From: Rhizobium sp. G21
GTDB taxonomy: Bacteria; Pseudomonadota; Alphaproteobacteria; Rhizobiales; Rhizobiaceae
Direction of reading: 5' to 3'
DNA: 64,000 nucleotides
Assembly (NCBI RefSeq): GCF_014158035.1
Contig: NZ_JACFXW010000001.1
Coordinates: forward strand, 2,170,001-2,234,000
This document shows, in pieces, positions 28,074 to 37,122 of the stretch. The notes under the pieces are model-generated. The model was not told the origin of the DNA and ran no database searches. It was given only the letters and a program-made list of their open reading frames with translations. Both the position numbers and the translations under genes were made by a program. Numbering within the stretch: the first letter of the stretch is position 1; each line of letters opens with the position of its first letter.

Positions 28074-29279
28074 TCAGCCCTGGGCCGATTTAAGCGCCGT
28101 CAACGCCGCCTGGAGATCGGCGACCAGAGCTTCGCCGGTCTCGAAGACGCCGCCTTCCACCACCACCATGTTGCGGCCCGCGCCCTTGGCTTCATAGAGG
28201 CATTGATCGGCGCGGTCGATGGCGGCCTGGAGATTGTCGTTCTCCGCCTGCATCTTGGCGACGCCGAAGCTCGCGGTGATCTGCCTGTCGATGCCGAACT
28301 GGCGCCAGTCGCGGCCGGCGAAACGCAGCCGGATGCCATGGGCCAACACGCCAGCCTCCGCAAGGTTGGCCGCGGGGAGGCAGATGACGAATTCCTCGCC
28401 GCCCAGCCGCGCGGCGACCGCGCCGGCGGGGATCGACGTGCGGATTTCCAGCGCGAAGGCCGCAATCACCATGTCGCCGGCGGCATGGCCGTAGCGATCG
28501 TTGACCTGCTTGAAATGATCGATGTCGGTGACGACGATGACGCCGGACCACGCCGCTCCGCCCTGAGCGGGCTTCAACGCCTGATCGAGACCGCGCCTGT
28601 TGTAGAGACCGGTCAACGGGTCGATCTCGGCGGCGCGGCGATAGTTCAACATCACCCGCATGACCATGGAGCCGAAGGCGGCTGCGGCCAGCAATACGCC
28701 GAAGCAGCCGGCGGTGATCTGAATGGCCACGGCATAGACCGACTCGGCGAAGGCGGCGAGATCGTCATTGCCGCCGACGAGATAGTTGATGGCCGCCACA
28801 CGCGTCAGCGTTTCGATAACCACCATCGAGGCGGCGGCGACGAGCAGCCGGTCGGCCGTCGCATGCGCCTTTTGCACCACGCCGGAAAGCGGCAAGCCTA
28901 TGAGGAGGGCGGCGACGAGATCGTTGAGCAGGAGTTCCGAGCGGAGATCGCCGAGACCGAAGACCAGATAAGCGTCGACGCCGAGATAGCCGCCGATCAG
29001 CAGCAGCCGATGACGCAGCGGATAATCGACGCCGAAATGCGTGAGCAACGCCTGGCCGTAAAAGAAGAAGCCGAACACGAACAGCGCATCGCCCGACATC
29101 GCCATGGCTTCGGCGGGGCCGAGCGGAAGGCTCATCAGGAAGCCGAGCCCGGAGCAGCCGAAGCCCAGGCCCCAGAACAAGGCGGCCTTCAACCCGAACC
29201 GCCACAGCGCCAGAAAGACCGCGGACACGGTCAGCGCCATGATCGGCAGGGTCAGGGCAAAACTATCGAAGGCTTCCAT
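28074..29279 (-). CDS. Membrane-bound diguanylate cyclase (GGDEF)
   Basis: This 401-residue protein has about seven N-terminal membrane helices (residues 1-205) and a C-terminal GGDEF domain (about residues 215-375). Landmarks are EIDPLTGLYNRRGL, TDIDHFKQVND, GHAAGD and the active-site RLGGEEF. The catalytic GGEEF is intact, so it should make cyclic di-GMP. The RxxD product-inhibition site normally just upstream is not present (the sequence there is AGAVAAR), suggesting no classical feedback. The membrane part has no recognised sensor motif. It is convergent with the GlxA-type gene. Confidence 0.92.
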   Translation of the reverse strand: MEAFDSFALTLPIMALTVSAVFLALWRFGLKAALFWGLGFGCSGLGFLMSLPLGPAEAMAMSGDALFVFGFFFYGQALLTHFGVDYPLRHRLLLIGGYLGVDAYLVFGLGDLRSELLLNDLVAALLIGLPLSGVVQKAHATADRLLVAAASMVVIETLTRVAAINYLVGGNDDLAAFAESVYAVAIQITAGCFGVLLAAAAFGSMVMRVMLNYRRAAEIDPLTGLYNRRGLDQALKPAQGGAAWSGVIVVTDIDHFKQVNDRYGHAAGDMVIAAFALEIRTSIPAGAVAARLGGEEFVICLPAANLAEAGVLAHGIRLRFAGRDWRQFGIDRQITASFGVAKMQAENDNLQAAIDRADQCLYEAKGAGRNMVVVEGGVFETGEALVADLQAALTALKSAQG

Positions 29280-29427
29280 GACATTCCCGGCGACGAACTC
29301 ACTCTTTTCACCAGAGCTACAGGGCCGGCCTTAAAATTCGTTTTAAATCGGAGCGTTTTGTCGGTTTTCGCCCGGTTGCGGGCAAAGCTGCGGCTGGATA
29401 GAACCGAGGAAAACCTGTGAGGGCCGC

Positions 29428-29778
29428 ATGAGCGTGACGATTTACGGAATCAAGAACTGCGACACGATGAAGAAGGCTTTCACCTGGCTTGACGGCCAGG
29501 GCGTGGCCTACCAGTTCCACGACTACAAGAAGGCGGCGCCGTCGCCCGAGACGATCGCCGCCTGGGTGGATGCGCTCGGCTGGGAAACGGTGCTGAACCG
29601 GGCCGGCACGACCTTCAAGAAACTGCCCGAGGAAGACCGGGCCGGTCTCGACCGCGACAAGGCGATCCGGCTGATGGCGGCGCAGCCTTCGATGATCAAG
29701 CGGCCGATCCTCGACAGGGACGGAGCGCTGACGGCCGGCTTCAAGCCGGAGCTCTATGCGGCGATCTTCGGAGGCTGA
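29428..29778 (+). CDS. ArsC/Spx-family thioredoxin-fold protein (YffB-like)
   Basis: This 116-residue protein starts SVTIYGIKNCDTMKKAFTWL, with the single N-terminal Cys of the ArsC-like/YffB group (IKNCDTMKKA), then FHDYKK and a late KRPILDRDG. YffB proteins are glutathione-linked reductase relatives and not proven arsenate reductases; detoxification of arsenate is not implied. It precedes the ybaK-like gene by 2 bases, so the two are co-transcribed. Confidence 0.85.
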   Translation: MSVTIYGIKNCDTMKKAFTWLDGQGVAYQFHDYKKAAPSPETIAAWVDALGWETVLNRAGTTFKKLPEEDRAGLDRDKAIRLMAAQPSMIKRPILDRDGALTAGFKPELYAAIFGG

Positions 29779-29780
29779 GC

Positions 29781-30254
29781 ATGTCGAAATCCACCCGCGC
29801 CACACTGGCTCTGACGAAAGCCGGCGTCGCCTTCGAGACGGTGACCTATGACTACGATCCGGACGCCGACCGGATCGGGCTACAGGCGGCCGAGGCGATC
29901 GGCGCACCGGCGTCCATCGTCCTCAAGACGCTGATGGCGGAGGTGGACGGCAAGCCCGTCTGCGTGGTGCTGCCATCCGATGAAGAAGTGAGCATGAAGA
30001 AGCTCGCCGGCGCCTTCAAAGGCAAGTCCGCCAATATGATGAAACCGGCGCAGGCGGAGAAGACCACCGGCTTCGTGGTCGGCGGCATCTCGCCCTTCGG
30101 ACAGAAAAAGCAGGTTCCGACGGTGTTCGAGGAGCAGGCGCTCGTCCACACCCTCGTCTATATGAATGGCGGCCAGCGCGGCCTGCAGGTGAAGCTGGCC
30201 CCTCAGGACGCAATCGAGGCGGCGAATGGTTTCGCCGCCCCGGTCATCGCTTGA
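29781..30254 (+). CDS. ybaK: Cys-tRNA(Pro)/Cys-tRNA(Cys) deacylase YbaK/EbsC
   Basis: This 157-residue protein has the YbaK/ProX editing fold. Family marks are YDYDPDADRIGLQAAEAIG, a VLKTLMAEVDGK substrate-lysine region, VLPSDEEVSMKKLA, and GGISPFGQKKQVPTVFEE. It removes cysteine mischarged on tRNA(Pro). Length is normal and no frame problem appears. It is convergent with grpE with 13 bases between stops. Confidence 0.92.
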   Translation: MSKSTRATLALTKAGVAFETVTYDYDPDADRIGLQAAEAIGAPASIVLKTLMAEVDGKPVCVVLPSDEEVSMKKLAGAFKGKSANMMKPAQAEKTTGFVVGGISPFGQKKQVPTVFEEQALVHTLVYMNGGQRGLQVKLAPQDAIEAANGFAAPVIA

Positions 30255-30267
30255 ATTTTCTGTTCGA

Positions 30268-30872
30268 TCAGGCCGTCTGTTCGGAGGACGGCGCGGCGTC
30301 CGCCTTGGGGCCGCCCTTGGATACGCCGACCATGGCGGGGCGCAGCACGCGGTCGCCGATGACATAGCCGTCCTGCACCACCTGGATGACGGTGTTGGCC
30401 GGGATTTCAGGATTGGGGACTTCGAACATCGCCTGGTGGAAATTCGGGTCGAATTTCTGGCCGGTCGGTTCGATCTTCTTGACGCCATGGCGCTCGAGCG
30501 CCGACAGCATGGAGCGCTCGGTCATTTCCACACCCTCGACCAGCGCCATGAAGCCGGCGTCGCCGCCGGCGCGCGCCTCGGCCGGAATGGCGTCGAGCGC
30601 GCGGCGCAGATTGTCGGACACGCCGAGCATATCGCGGGCGAAGGACGCCGCCGAATAGGTCTTGGCGTCCTTGACGTCACGCTCGGTGCGGCGGCGCAGA
30701 TTGTCCATCTCAGCGGCGAGGCGCAGATATCGGTCCTTCAGATCGGCGTTCTCCGCCCTCAGAAGCTCGGTCGGATCGGGTTCGGCGGGGGCTGGGCCGT
30801 TTCGGCGTTTTCATGAGCGGCGGCGGCGGTTTCGGCGTCCGGCTGCGGCGCGTTCTTGGTCTCGTCGGTCAT
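30268..30872 (-). CDS. grpE: Nucleotide exchange factor GrpE (one frameshift)
   Basis: GrpE exchanges ADP for ATP on DnaK in heat-shock and general folding. The C-terminal beta domain and long helix ([52 protein letters not shown]) are intact. The acidic N-terminus [15 protein letters not shown] begins at 30872. The frame breaks at the G-run 30787-30791 (C-run on the coding strand), which is one base short. With it the joint reads [17 protein letters not shown]. Restored length is 201 residues, which is normal. GrpE is essential in most bacteria, which argues for sequence error. It follows hrcA in the usual rhizobial hrcA-grpE pair. Confidence 0.92.
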
Positions 30873-30990
30873 TACGGTCTCCGCATAGGTGAATGCATCT
30901 GAGGTGAGCTGATTTGATCGGGGATATCGAGGTTCGAGGCGAAAAAATCAAGGCTTCGCGTCAAGATTCGCGGGTTTTCGGACGGAGCCT

Positions 30991-32042
30991 CTAGCCCTTG
31001 CCGGCGAGTTTCGACATCAATTGCGCGGTGTAATCGACCATGGGCACAATCTTCGAATAATTGAGCCGCGTGGGTCCGATCACGCCGACCGCGCCGATGA
31101 TGCGATCCTCGCTGTTGCGATAAGGCGCGACGACCAGCGAGGAGCCCGACAGCGAAAACAGCCGGTTTTCCGAACCGATATAGATGCGGACGCCTTGGCC
31201 CGTTTCGGCGAGATTGAGAATGTCGCTCAGCGATTCCTTTTTTCGAGATCGTCAAACAGCATGCGCAAGCGGTCGAGATCCTCGGCCCCGTCGACGCCTT
31301 CCAGGAGATTGGCGCGGCCGCGCACGATGAGCCGAGTGGGGCCATCCTCGTCGGCGGCGCCCGACCAGGTGGCGAGCCCGCGCTCCACGAGATCCCGCGA
31401 CAATTGGTCGAGTTCCGTGCGGATGGTTTCCTTCAAGCGGGCGATACGCTCTCCGGCCTCGGTCAGCGTCAGCCCGGACATATGGGCATTGAGGAAATTG
31501 GCGGCGGCGACCAGTTGGGACGAGGTGATGCCGGCCGGCAGCGAGATGATCCGGTTTTCCACCTCGTCGCGATCGCCGACCAGAACCGCGAGCGCTTTTT
31601 CGGGCGACAGCCGGATGAATTCGACATGCTTGACCTGGCTGTCGTTCTTGGCGGTGATCACCAGGCCCGCGCCGCGCGAGGCCGAGGACAGAAGCTGGCT
31701 TGCGCCGTTCAGCGCATTCTCGACCGGCGTATCGCGATTGTCGGGGCTGATCTGCCGGTCGATCTGCCGGCGTTCATCCTCCGACAGCGCGCCGATCTGC
31801 ATGAAGGCGTCGACGAAGAAGCGCAGGCCTTGCTGCGTCGGCAAACGCCCCGCCGAGACATGCGGCGAATAGATCAGGCCCAGTTCTTCGAGATCGCTCA
31901 TCACATTGCGGATCGAGGCCGGCGACAGCGACATCGGCAGGAGACGCGAGAGAGAGCGCGAACCCAGCGGTTCGCCCGTGCCGAGATAGCTTTCGACAAT
32001 GCGCCGGAAGATTTCGCCAGACCGATCGTCGAGCATTTTCAT
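30991..32042 (-). CDS. hrcA: Heat-inducible transcription repressor HrcA (one frameshift)
   Basis: HrcA represses groESL-type operons by binding CIRCE elements. The N-terminal winged helix (MLDDRSGEIFRRIVESYLGT, LPMSLSPASIRNVMSDLEEL), the middle domain and the C-terminal end (YIGSENRLFSLSGSS, GVIGPTRLNYSKIVPMVDYT) are all present in about 350 residues. The last 80 residues are in a different frame because one A is missing at the six-base run 31238-31243. The restored joint reads FDDLEKKESLSDIL. No CIRCE inverted repeat is visible upstream of this gene, consistent with an unregulated hrcA in rhizobia. Confidence 0.92.
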
Positions 32043-32209
32043 CTAGCATTCCCTGTCGATGACGCATTCCACCATGGCCGGCGAAGGCCGGACCCACTGG
32101 AAATATAAGGATTTGAAGGCGCTGCGCAAAACAAAATCACGCCTTTTCCTTTGCAAATCCCCCTCGCGCCCTTATTAGGCTTGCAGACAAGAAAGCAGGA
32201 GTAGCGACA

Positions 32210-32926
32210 ATGCGGCCATCCGGACGGAAAACCGATCAAATGCGCAAGGTGACGTTCGAGCGCGGCTTTTCCAAGCACGCCGAAGGCTCCTGCCTGGTGA
32301 AGTTCGGCGACACGCATGTACTCTGCACCGCGAGCGTCGAGGAAAAGCCGCCGGCATGGCTGCGCAACACCGGCAAGGGCTGGGTGACCGCCGAATACGG
32401 CATGCTGCCGCGTTCGACCGGCGACCGCATGCGCCGCGAAGCCACCTCCGGCAAGCAGGGCGGCCGCACCCAGGAGATCCAGCGGCTTATCGGCCGCTCG
32501 CTCCGCGCGGTCGTGGACCTGCAGGCGCTCGGCGAACGCCAGATCACCGTCGACTGCGACGTGATCCAGGCCGATGGCGGCACCCGCACCGCCTCGATCA
32601 CCGGCGGCTGGATCGCGCTGCATGATTGCCTGAAGTGGATGGAAGCCCGCAACATGCTGAAGGTCGAGAAGGTCCTGAAGGACCATGTCGCGGCCGTTTC
32701 CTGCGGCATCTTCGCCAATCAGTCGGTCATAGACCTCGATTATCTCGAAGATTCCTCGGCCGAGACCGACGCCAATTTCGTCATGACCGGAAAGGGCGGC
32801 ATCGTCGAGATCCAGGGCACCGCAGAAGGCGCGCCGTTCAGCGAAGAAGAACTGTTGACGCTGATGGGCCTCGCCAAGAACGGCATCGCCGACCTCGTGG
32901 GCTTGCAGAAGCAGGCGATCGCCTGA
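32210..32926 (+). CDS. rph: Ribonuclease PH
   Basis: This 238-residue phosphorolytic 3'-5' exonuclease trims tRNA 3' ends. Typical segments are [74 protein letters not shown] and [19 protein letters not shown]. All are intact. An AGGAG site precedes the ATG at 32210. It is divergent from hrcA and heads a short run with a VOC gene, rdgB and hemW. Confidence 0.97.
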   Translation: MRPSGRKTDQMRKVTFERGFSKHAEGSCLVKFGDTHVLCTASVEEKPPAWLRNTGKGWVTAEYGMLPRSTGDRMRREATSGKQGGRTQEIQRLIGRSLRAVVDLQALGERQITVDCDVIQADGGTRTASITGGWIALHDCLKWMEARNMLKVEKVLKDHVAAVSCGIFANQSVIDLDYLEDSSAETDANFVMTGKGGIVEIQGTAEGAPFSEEELLTLMGLAKNGIADLVGLQKQAIA

Positions 32927-32937
32927 GGAGATCTGCG

Positions 32938-33345
32938 ATGAAGGCCGGCCGCGTGCTCGAAACCGCCGTCTACGCCGCCGATCTCGATGCGGCCGAAGCT
33001 TTCTATCGCGACGTTCTCGGGCTGGAGCTCATCTCGCGCGGCGGGAACCGGCATGTGTTCTTCAGGGCGGGCGACGCCGTGCTGCTCGTGTTCAATCCCG
33101 AGGAAACCGTCATTCCGCCGGCGCCCGACCAGCTGCCCGTGCCGCCGCATGGCGCGGCGGGTCAAGGCCATCTCTGCTTCGCCGCGAGCGCAAACGAGAT
33201 CGACGCCTGGGAATTGCGGCTAACGGAAGCGGGCGTGGCGATCGAATCGCGCGTCGAATGGCCGAATGGCGGCCGATCCATCTATTTTCGCGATCCGGCG
33301 GGCAATTCGCTGGAATTCGCCGAGCCCCGCATCTGGGGCGTCTGA
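32938..33345 (+). CDS. VOC-family (glyoxalase/bleomycin resistance-like) protein
   Basis: This 135-residue protein has the vicinal-oxygen-chelate fold with two beta-alpha-beta-beta-beta units. The first has [20 protein letters not shown], the second [21 protein letters not shown]. Metal-ligand candidates are Glu/His at GQGHLCF and the final Glu in LEFAEP. The reaction cannot be told from sequence; relatives include dioxygenases, isomerases and binding proteins. It begins 11 bases after rph and ends 13 bases before rdgB, so it is co-transcribed with nucleic-acid housekeeping genes. Confidence 0.85.
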   Translation: MKAGRVLETAVYAADLDAAEAFYRDVLGLELISRGGNRHVFFRAGDAVLLVFNPEETVIPPAPDQLPVPPHGAAGQGHLCFAASANEIDAWELRLTEAGVAIESRVEWPNGGRSIYFRDPAGNSLEFAEPRIWGV

Positions 33346-33358
33346 ACCAGAGGCAATC

Positions 33359-34003
33359 ATGCGCAAGCTCGACAGCAAGACCATCATCGTCGCCAGCCAC
33401 AATGCCGGCAAGATCGCCGAGATCAACGATCTCATCGGCCCGATGGGCTTCACCGCCAAATCCGCCAAGGAACTGAACCTCGCCGAGCCCGACGAGACGG
33501 GCACGACCTATGAAGAAAACGCCCGCATCAAGGCGCTGGCCTCGGCCATGGCGTCGGGGCTGCCGGCGCTGTCTGACGATTCCGGCCTCGCCATCGACGC
33601 GCTCGACGGCGCGCCGGGCGTCTACACCGCCAATTGGGCCGAACGCGAGGACGGCAGCCGCGATTTCGCCTGGGCGATGGAGAAAGTCGAGCGCGCGCTA
33701 GAAGAAAAGGGAGCGCTTGCGCCAGACCAGCGCAAAGGCCGTTTCGTCAGCGTTCTCTGCCTCGCCTGGCCGGACGGCCATACCGAAACCTTCCGCGGCG
33801 AGGTCGAGGGCGAGATCGTCTGGCCGCCGCGCGGAACCGCCGGCTTCGGCTATGACCCGATCTTCAAGCCCGAGGGCTATGAGACGACGTTTGGGGAAAT
33901 GACGGCCGAGGAAAAGCATGGCTGGCGGCCGGGCGACGCCGAGGCGCTGTCGCATCGCGCCCGCGCCTTCAAGCTGCTCGTCGAAACGGGGCTGACGCTC
34001 TAA
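33359..34003 (+). CDS. rdgB: dITP/XTP pyrophosphatase (Ham1/RdgB)
   Basis: This 214-residue nucleotide sanitation enzyme hydrolyses non-canonical purine triphosphates such as dITP and XTP to monophosphates. It shows [28 protein letters not shown], the catalytic [17 protein letters not shown] and the base-recognition [12 protein letters not shown] and LSHRARA. The ATG at 33359 follows an AGAGG site; the frame extends upstream but without homology. It is separated from hemW by one base. Confidence 0.95.
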   Translation: MRKLDSKTIIVASHNAGKIAEINDLIGPMGFTAKSAKELNLAEPDETGTTYEENARIKALASAMASGLPALSDDSGLAIDALDGAPGVYTANWAEREDGSRDFAWAMEKVERALEEKGALAPDQRKGRFVSVLCLAWPDGHTETFRGEVEGEIVWPPRGTAGFGYDPIFKPEGYETTFGEMTAEEKHGWRPGDAEALSHRARAFKLLVETGLTL

Positions 34004-34004
34004 G

Positions 34005-35183
34005 ATGGACGTGAACGCCGCCCTGCTTCCGGATACGGGCGAACCGGGTTTCGGCGTTTATCTGCATTGGCCCTTCTGCGCGGCCAAGTGTCCATATTGC
34101 GATTTCAACAGCCATGTCCGCCACCAACAGGTCGACCAGGACGCCTTCGTCGTGGCCTTCCTCAAGGAAATGTCTGTAATGCGCGAGTTGAGCGGGCCGA
34201 AGACGGTGACCTCCGTCTTCGTCGGCGGCGGCACGCCCTCGCTGATGAAGCCCGAGACGATCGACGCGCTGCTGACCGGAATCTCGAGGCTTTGGCACAT
34301 GCCCGACGGCATCGAGATCACCATGGAGGCCAATCCCTCCAGCGTCGAGGCCGAGCGCTTTCGCGGCTACCGCGCCGCAGGCGTCAACCGCGTGTCGCTC
34401 GGCGTGCAGGCGTTGAACGACCGGGACCTCAAATTCCTGGGGCGGCTGCACAATGTCGAGGATGCGCTGAAGGCGGTGCGGCTGGCGCGCGAGATCTTCC
34501 CGCGCATGAGCTTCGACCTGATCTATGCGCGGCCCGGTCAGAGCGAAGACGAATGGATCCGCGAACTCAACGAGGCGATCGGCTATGCGGTGGATCACCT
34601 GTCTCTCTATCAGCTGACGATCGAGGAAGGCACGCCCTTCTTCGGCCTGCATCAGAACGGCAAGATCGTGCTTCCCGACGCGGAGGCGGCCGCGCGCCTC
34701 TACGAGATCACCCAGGAGGTGACGGAAGCTCATGGCATGCCGGCCTATGAAGTGTCCAATCACGCCAAGCCGGGCGCGGAGAGCCGCCACAACCTCACTT
34801 ACTGGCGCTATGGCGACTATGCCGGCATCGGGCCCGGCGCGCATGGGCGCCTCAGCCGCCAGGGACATAAATACGCCACCGCCACAGAGCGGCATCCGGA
34901 AACCTGGCTCGCGAGCGTCGCCGCCAAGGGCCACGGCATGGTGGAACAGGAAAGCCTGGAGCGAGACGAGCAGGCCGACGAGATGCTGTTGATGGGGCTG
35001 AGGCTGCGCGAGGGCCTCGATCTCGCCCGCTGGAGCGAGTTGGCCGGTCGCGGCCTCGACCCGGATCGGGAAGCCTTCCTGATCCAGCACGGGCTTCTCG
35101 AGCGCCTGGGCAATTCGCGGCTGCGCTGCACGCAATCGGGCATGCTGGTTCTGGACGCCGTGGTCGCCGATCTCGCCGCCTGA
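34005..35183 (+). CDS. hemW: Radical SAM heme chaperone HemW
   Basis: This 392-residue radical SAM protein has the 4Fe-4S motif CAAKCPYCDFNSH (Cys at about residues 25, 29 and 32) and the adjacent early motif VYLHWPFC. The GGGTPS motif (FVGGGTPSLM) is also present. The C-terminal HemN_C domain holds MLLMGLRLREGLDL. The spacing matches HemW rather than coproporphyrinogen dehydrogenase HemN, which has an extra N-terminal part. HemW delivers heme to respiratory enzymes. It overlaps no neighbour and starts 1 base after rdgB. Confidence 0.93.
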   Translation: MDVNAALLPDTGEPGFGVYLHWPFCAAKCPYCDFNSHVRHQQVDQDAFVVAFLKEMSVMRELSGPKTVTSVFVGGGTPSLMKPETIDALLTGISRLWHMPDGIEITMEANPSSVEAERFRGYRAAGVNRVSLGVQALNDRDLKFLGRLHNVEDALKAVRLAREIFPRMSFDLIYARPGQSEDEWIRELNEAIGYAVDHLSLYQLTIEEGTPFFGLHQNGKIVLPDAEAAARLYEITQEVTEAHGMPAYEVSNHAKPGAESRHNLTYWRYGDYAGIGPGAHGRLSRQGHKYATATERHPETWLASVAAKGHGMVEQESLERDEQADEMLLMGLRLREGLDLARWSELAGRGLDPDREAFLIQHGLLERLGNSRLRCTQSGMLVLDAVVADLAA

Positions 35184-35237
35184 TCATGCTCGCTTGCGCG
35201 GAGCTTGAAGACGACGTCTTCAGTCGCTTGCGTGGTC

Positions 35238-35267
35238 TTGACGAAATCGGATTTTGGCTTTTTAATA
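35238..35267 (+). promoter_or_regulatory. Sigma-70-type promoter of the desaturase gene
   Basis: TTGACG (35238-35243) and TTAATA (35262-35267) lie 18 bases apart and about 70 bases before the desaturase ATG. A short hairpin (arms 35206-35212 and 35216-35222) precedes it and may mark the end of the hemW transcript, though no T-tract follows. Confidence 0.5.
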
Positions 35268-35336
35268 GGGGCCTAGGTAGCGCCAGGATGATTTGCTCTC
35301 CGCGTTCGGAACCTGATTTCTAGCATATCGCTTTTC

Positions 35337-36311
35337 ATGTCATCCCACACGATCGAAGGCGCCTCCGCGGGCGGCGCGAAACGAACCCGCAAATCCATCG
35401 AATGGCCCACCGTCCTCCTCGCTGTCGTCATATATGGCGGCTGGGGGCTTCTTACCCTCTTCTGGGCCACTCTGCCTTATCCCCTGCTCTTTGTGCTTTT
35501 CGGCGGCTGGATCGTCGCCTGGCACGGCTCCCTTCAACATGAGGTGCTGCATGGGCACCCCACCCGCTTCAGGGTGATCAACGACGCCATCGGATGGCCA
35601 CCGATCTCGATCTGGCTGCCCTACCGGCTCTACAAGCGCTCGCATCTCAAGCACCATAATGACGACTGGTTGACCGATCCGATCGAGGATCCGGAATCCT
35701 ACTACTTCACCGGCGAGCATTGGACGCGAACCGGCGCCGCGGGTCGCCTGCTCGCGACCGTCAACAACACGCTGCCGGGACGGCTCGTCGTCGGCCCGCT
35801 GATCGCGGTGGCTGCCCTGTTCGGCTCGGAGGCCGCGCTGATGGCCAAGGGCGATTTGCGCCATCTCGGCCTCTGGCTTCGGCATGGCCTCGGGGCGGGC
35901 GTCGTGCTCGCCTGGGTTACGCTCGTCTGCGACATGCCGGTCTGGATCTACCTGACCGCCTTCGTCTATGCGGGTCTGGCCTTCTCGCGGCTCCGCTCCT
36001 TCGCCGAACATCGCTATGCGGGGGAAAAGGAAGAGCGCACGGCGATCGTCGAGAACACGCCGGCCTTCGGCCTTCTGTTCCTGCACAACAATCTACACAT
36101 CGTGCATCACAGCCGGCCGCAACTGGCCTGGTACAAGATCCCCCGGCTCTACAAGGCCGAACGCGACGCCTTCATCCAGCTGAACGGCGGCCTGGTCTAT
36201 AACGGCTATTGGGAAGTGGCGCGGCGCTACTTCTTCCGCACCCATCACCAGCCCGTGCATCCACAATATCAGGACCGGGTGATGGTCGGCGATCAGGCGA
36301 GGGCCGTATAG
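35337..36311 (+). CDS. Membrane fatty acid desaturase-family protein
   Basis: This 324-residue integral membrane di-iron enzyme has three histidine boxes: HEVLHGHP (about residue 63), HLKHHNDD (about residue 104) and HNNLHIVHHSRP (near residue 250). Four or more membrane segments flank them. This is the FA_desaturase/hydroxylase superfamily; the exact product (fatty acid, carotenoid or hydroxylated lipid) cannot be assigned. The first ATG is preceded by only a weak ribosome binding site. Its 3' end overlaps the convergent PhnD-like gene by 19 bases. Confidence 0.87.
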   Translation: MSSHTIEGASAGGAKRTRKSIEWPTVLLAVVIYGGWGLLTLFWATLPYPLLFVLFGGWIVAWHGSLQHEVLHGHPTRFRVINDAIGWPPISIWLPYRLYKRSHLKHHNDDWLTDPIEDPESYYFTGEHWTRTGAAGRLLATVNNTLPGRLVVGPLIAVAALFGSEAALMAKGDLRHLGLWLRHGLGAGVVLAWVTLVCDMPVWIYLTAFVYAGLAFSRLRSFAEHRYAGEKEERTAIVENTPAFGLLFLHNNLHIVHHSRPQLAWYKIPRLYKAERDAFIQLNGGLVYNGYWEVARRYFFRTHHQPVHPQYQDRVMVGDQARAV

Positions 36312-37122
36312 CCCTGCGCATCCGCCCGGCGACGAAGATCGTCGAGCCTCTGGTAGTCGCCGTCCGAAAGGATGGCGACGCCTTTCAGCCCCAGCGTATC
36401 GAGGACTGATTTATAATCCGGATCGGCCAACACATCCATGAGCGCCGAACGGATCGCTGCAAGCTCCACATCGCTGGTGGTCCCGCGCGTGATGAAGGGC
36501 AGCCCAGGTCCGCGCGGCGTCTCCGATACGATCCGAACGCCCGCAAGGCGTTCCGGCGCATGCTTTTCGAGCAGCCCCCAAGTGACGGTGTCCACCGAGG
36601 CGATGTCCGCCAGCCCCTCGCGAACGGCATCGACGGAGGCGACATGGCCGCCGCTGACCATGATCGAGCCGAAGAACGGCTTACCCCCGGCGAGCGGCGC
36701 GATCGCCGCGCGAAACAGGTTCATGCCGGAATTGGACATCCAGTCGTTGATGGCGGCGCGGGCGCCCCGGAAATCCGAAAGCGTCAGGCCGGGATGATTC
36801 TCATGGGCGATCACGAAGCTCGCGCGATCCGTCCCCTCGCCGCCCGCAAACGCGTAGATCGGCGTGGCCACCAGCCGCACCTTTTCCCGAAGCTCCATGA
36901 CATAGGGATAGCCGCAGGTCTGGGAAAAGATCAGATCCGGCTCGCTCCAGACCGCGTGGTAGTGCGACTGCCGGTCGAGGCCGTCGGACACGGTAAGACC
37001 GCGCCGGCGCAGATTTTGCGCGAGCGCGGTCCACAAAGATCGTTGGCCCGCCGCACGGGTCCATCCATGTCATACATCGACAGTGTGGCGCGGAGCGGCG
37101 AGGCCAAGGACGGATCACTCAT
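36293..37122 (-). CDS. PhnD-like phosphate/phosphonate-binding protein without signal peptide (one frameshift)
   Basis: The restored protein of about 276 residues has the periplasmic binding protein type 2 fold of the PhnD family. Family wording includes [40 protein letters not shown] and [17 protein letters not shown] base missing at the A-run 37035-37037 splits the first 29 residues from the rest. The N-terminus [20 protein letters not shown] has no signal peptide, and no permease or ATPase gene is adjacent. A cytoplasmic sensor or binding role is possible but unproven. Its ATG overlaps the end of dnaA by 8 bases, so it is translationally coupled to it. Confidence 0.75.

Noticed and set aside
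26892..29420. An 842-codon + strand open frame joining the GlxA-type regulator to antisense of the cyclase
   Set aside because: Only the first third is homologous. A one-base deletion near 27990 removes the true stop; the rest is the complement of the GGDEF gene.
32043..32209. CIRCE operator upstream of hrcA
   Set aside because: The nine-base inverted repeat TTAGCACTC-N9-GAGTGCTAA is not present in the hrcA-rph gap.
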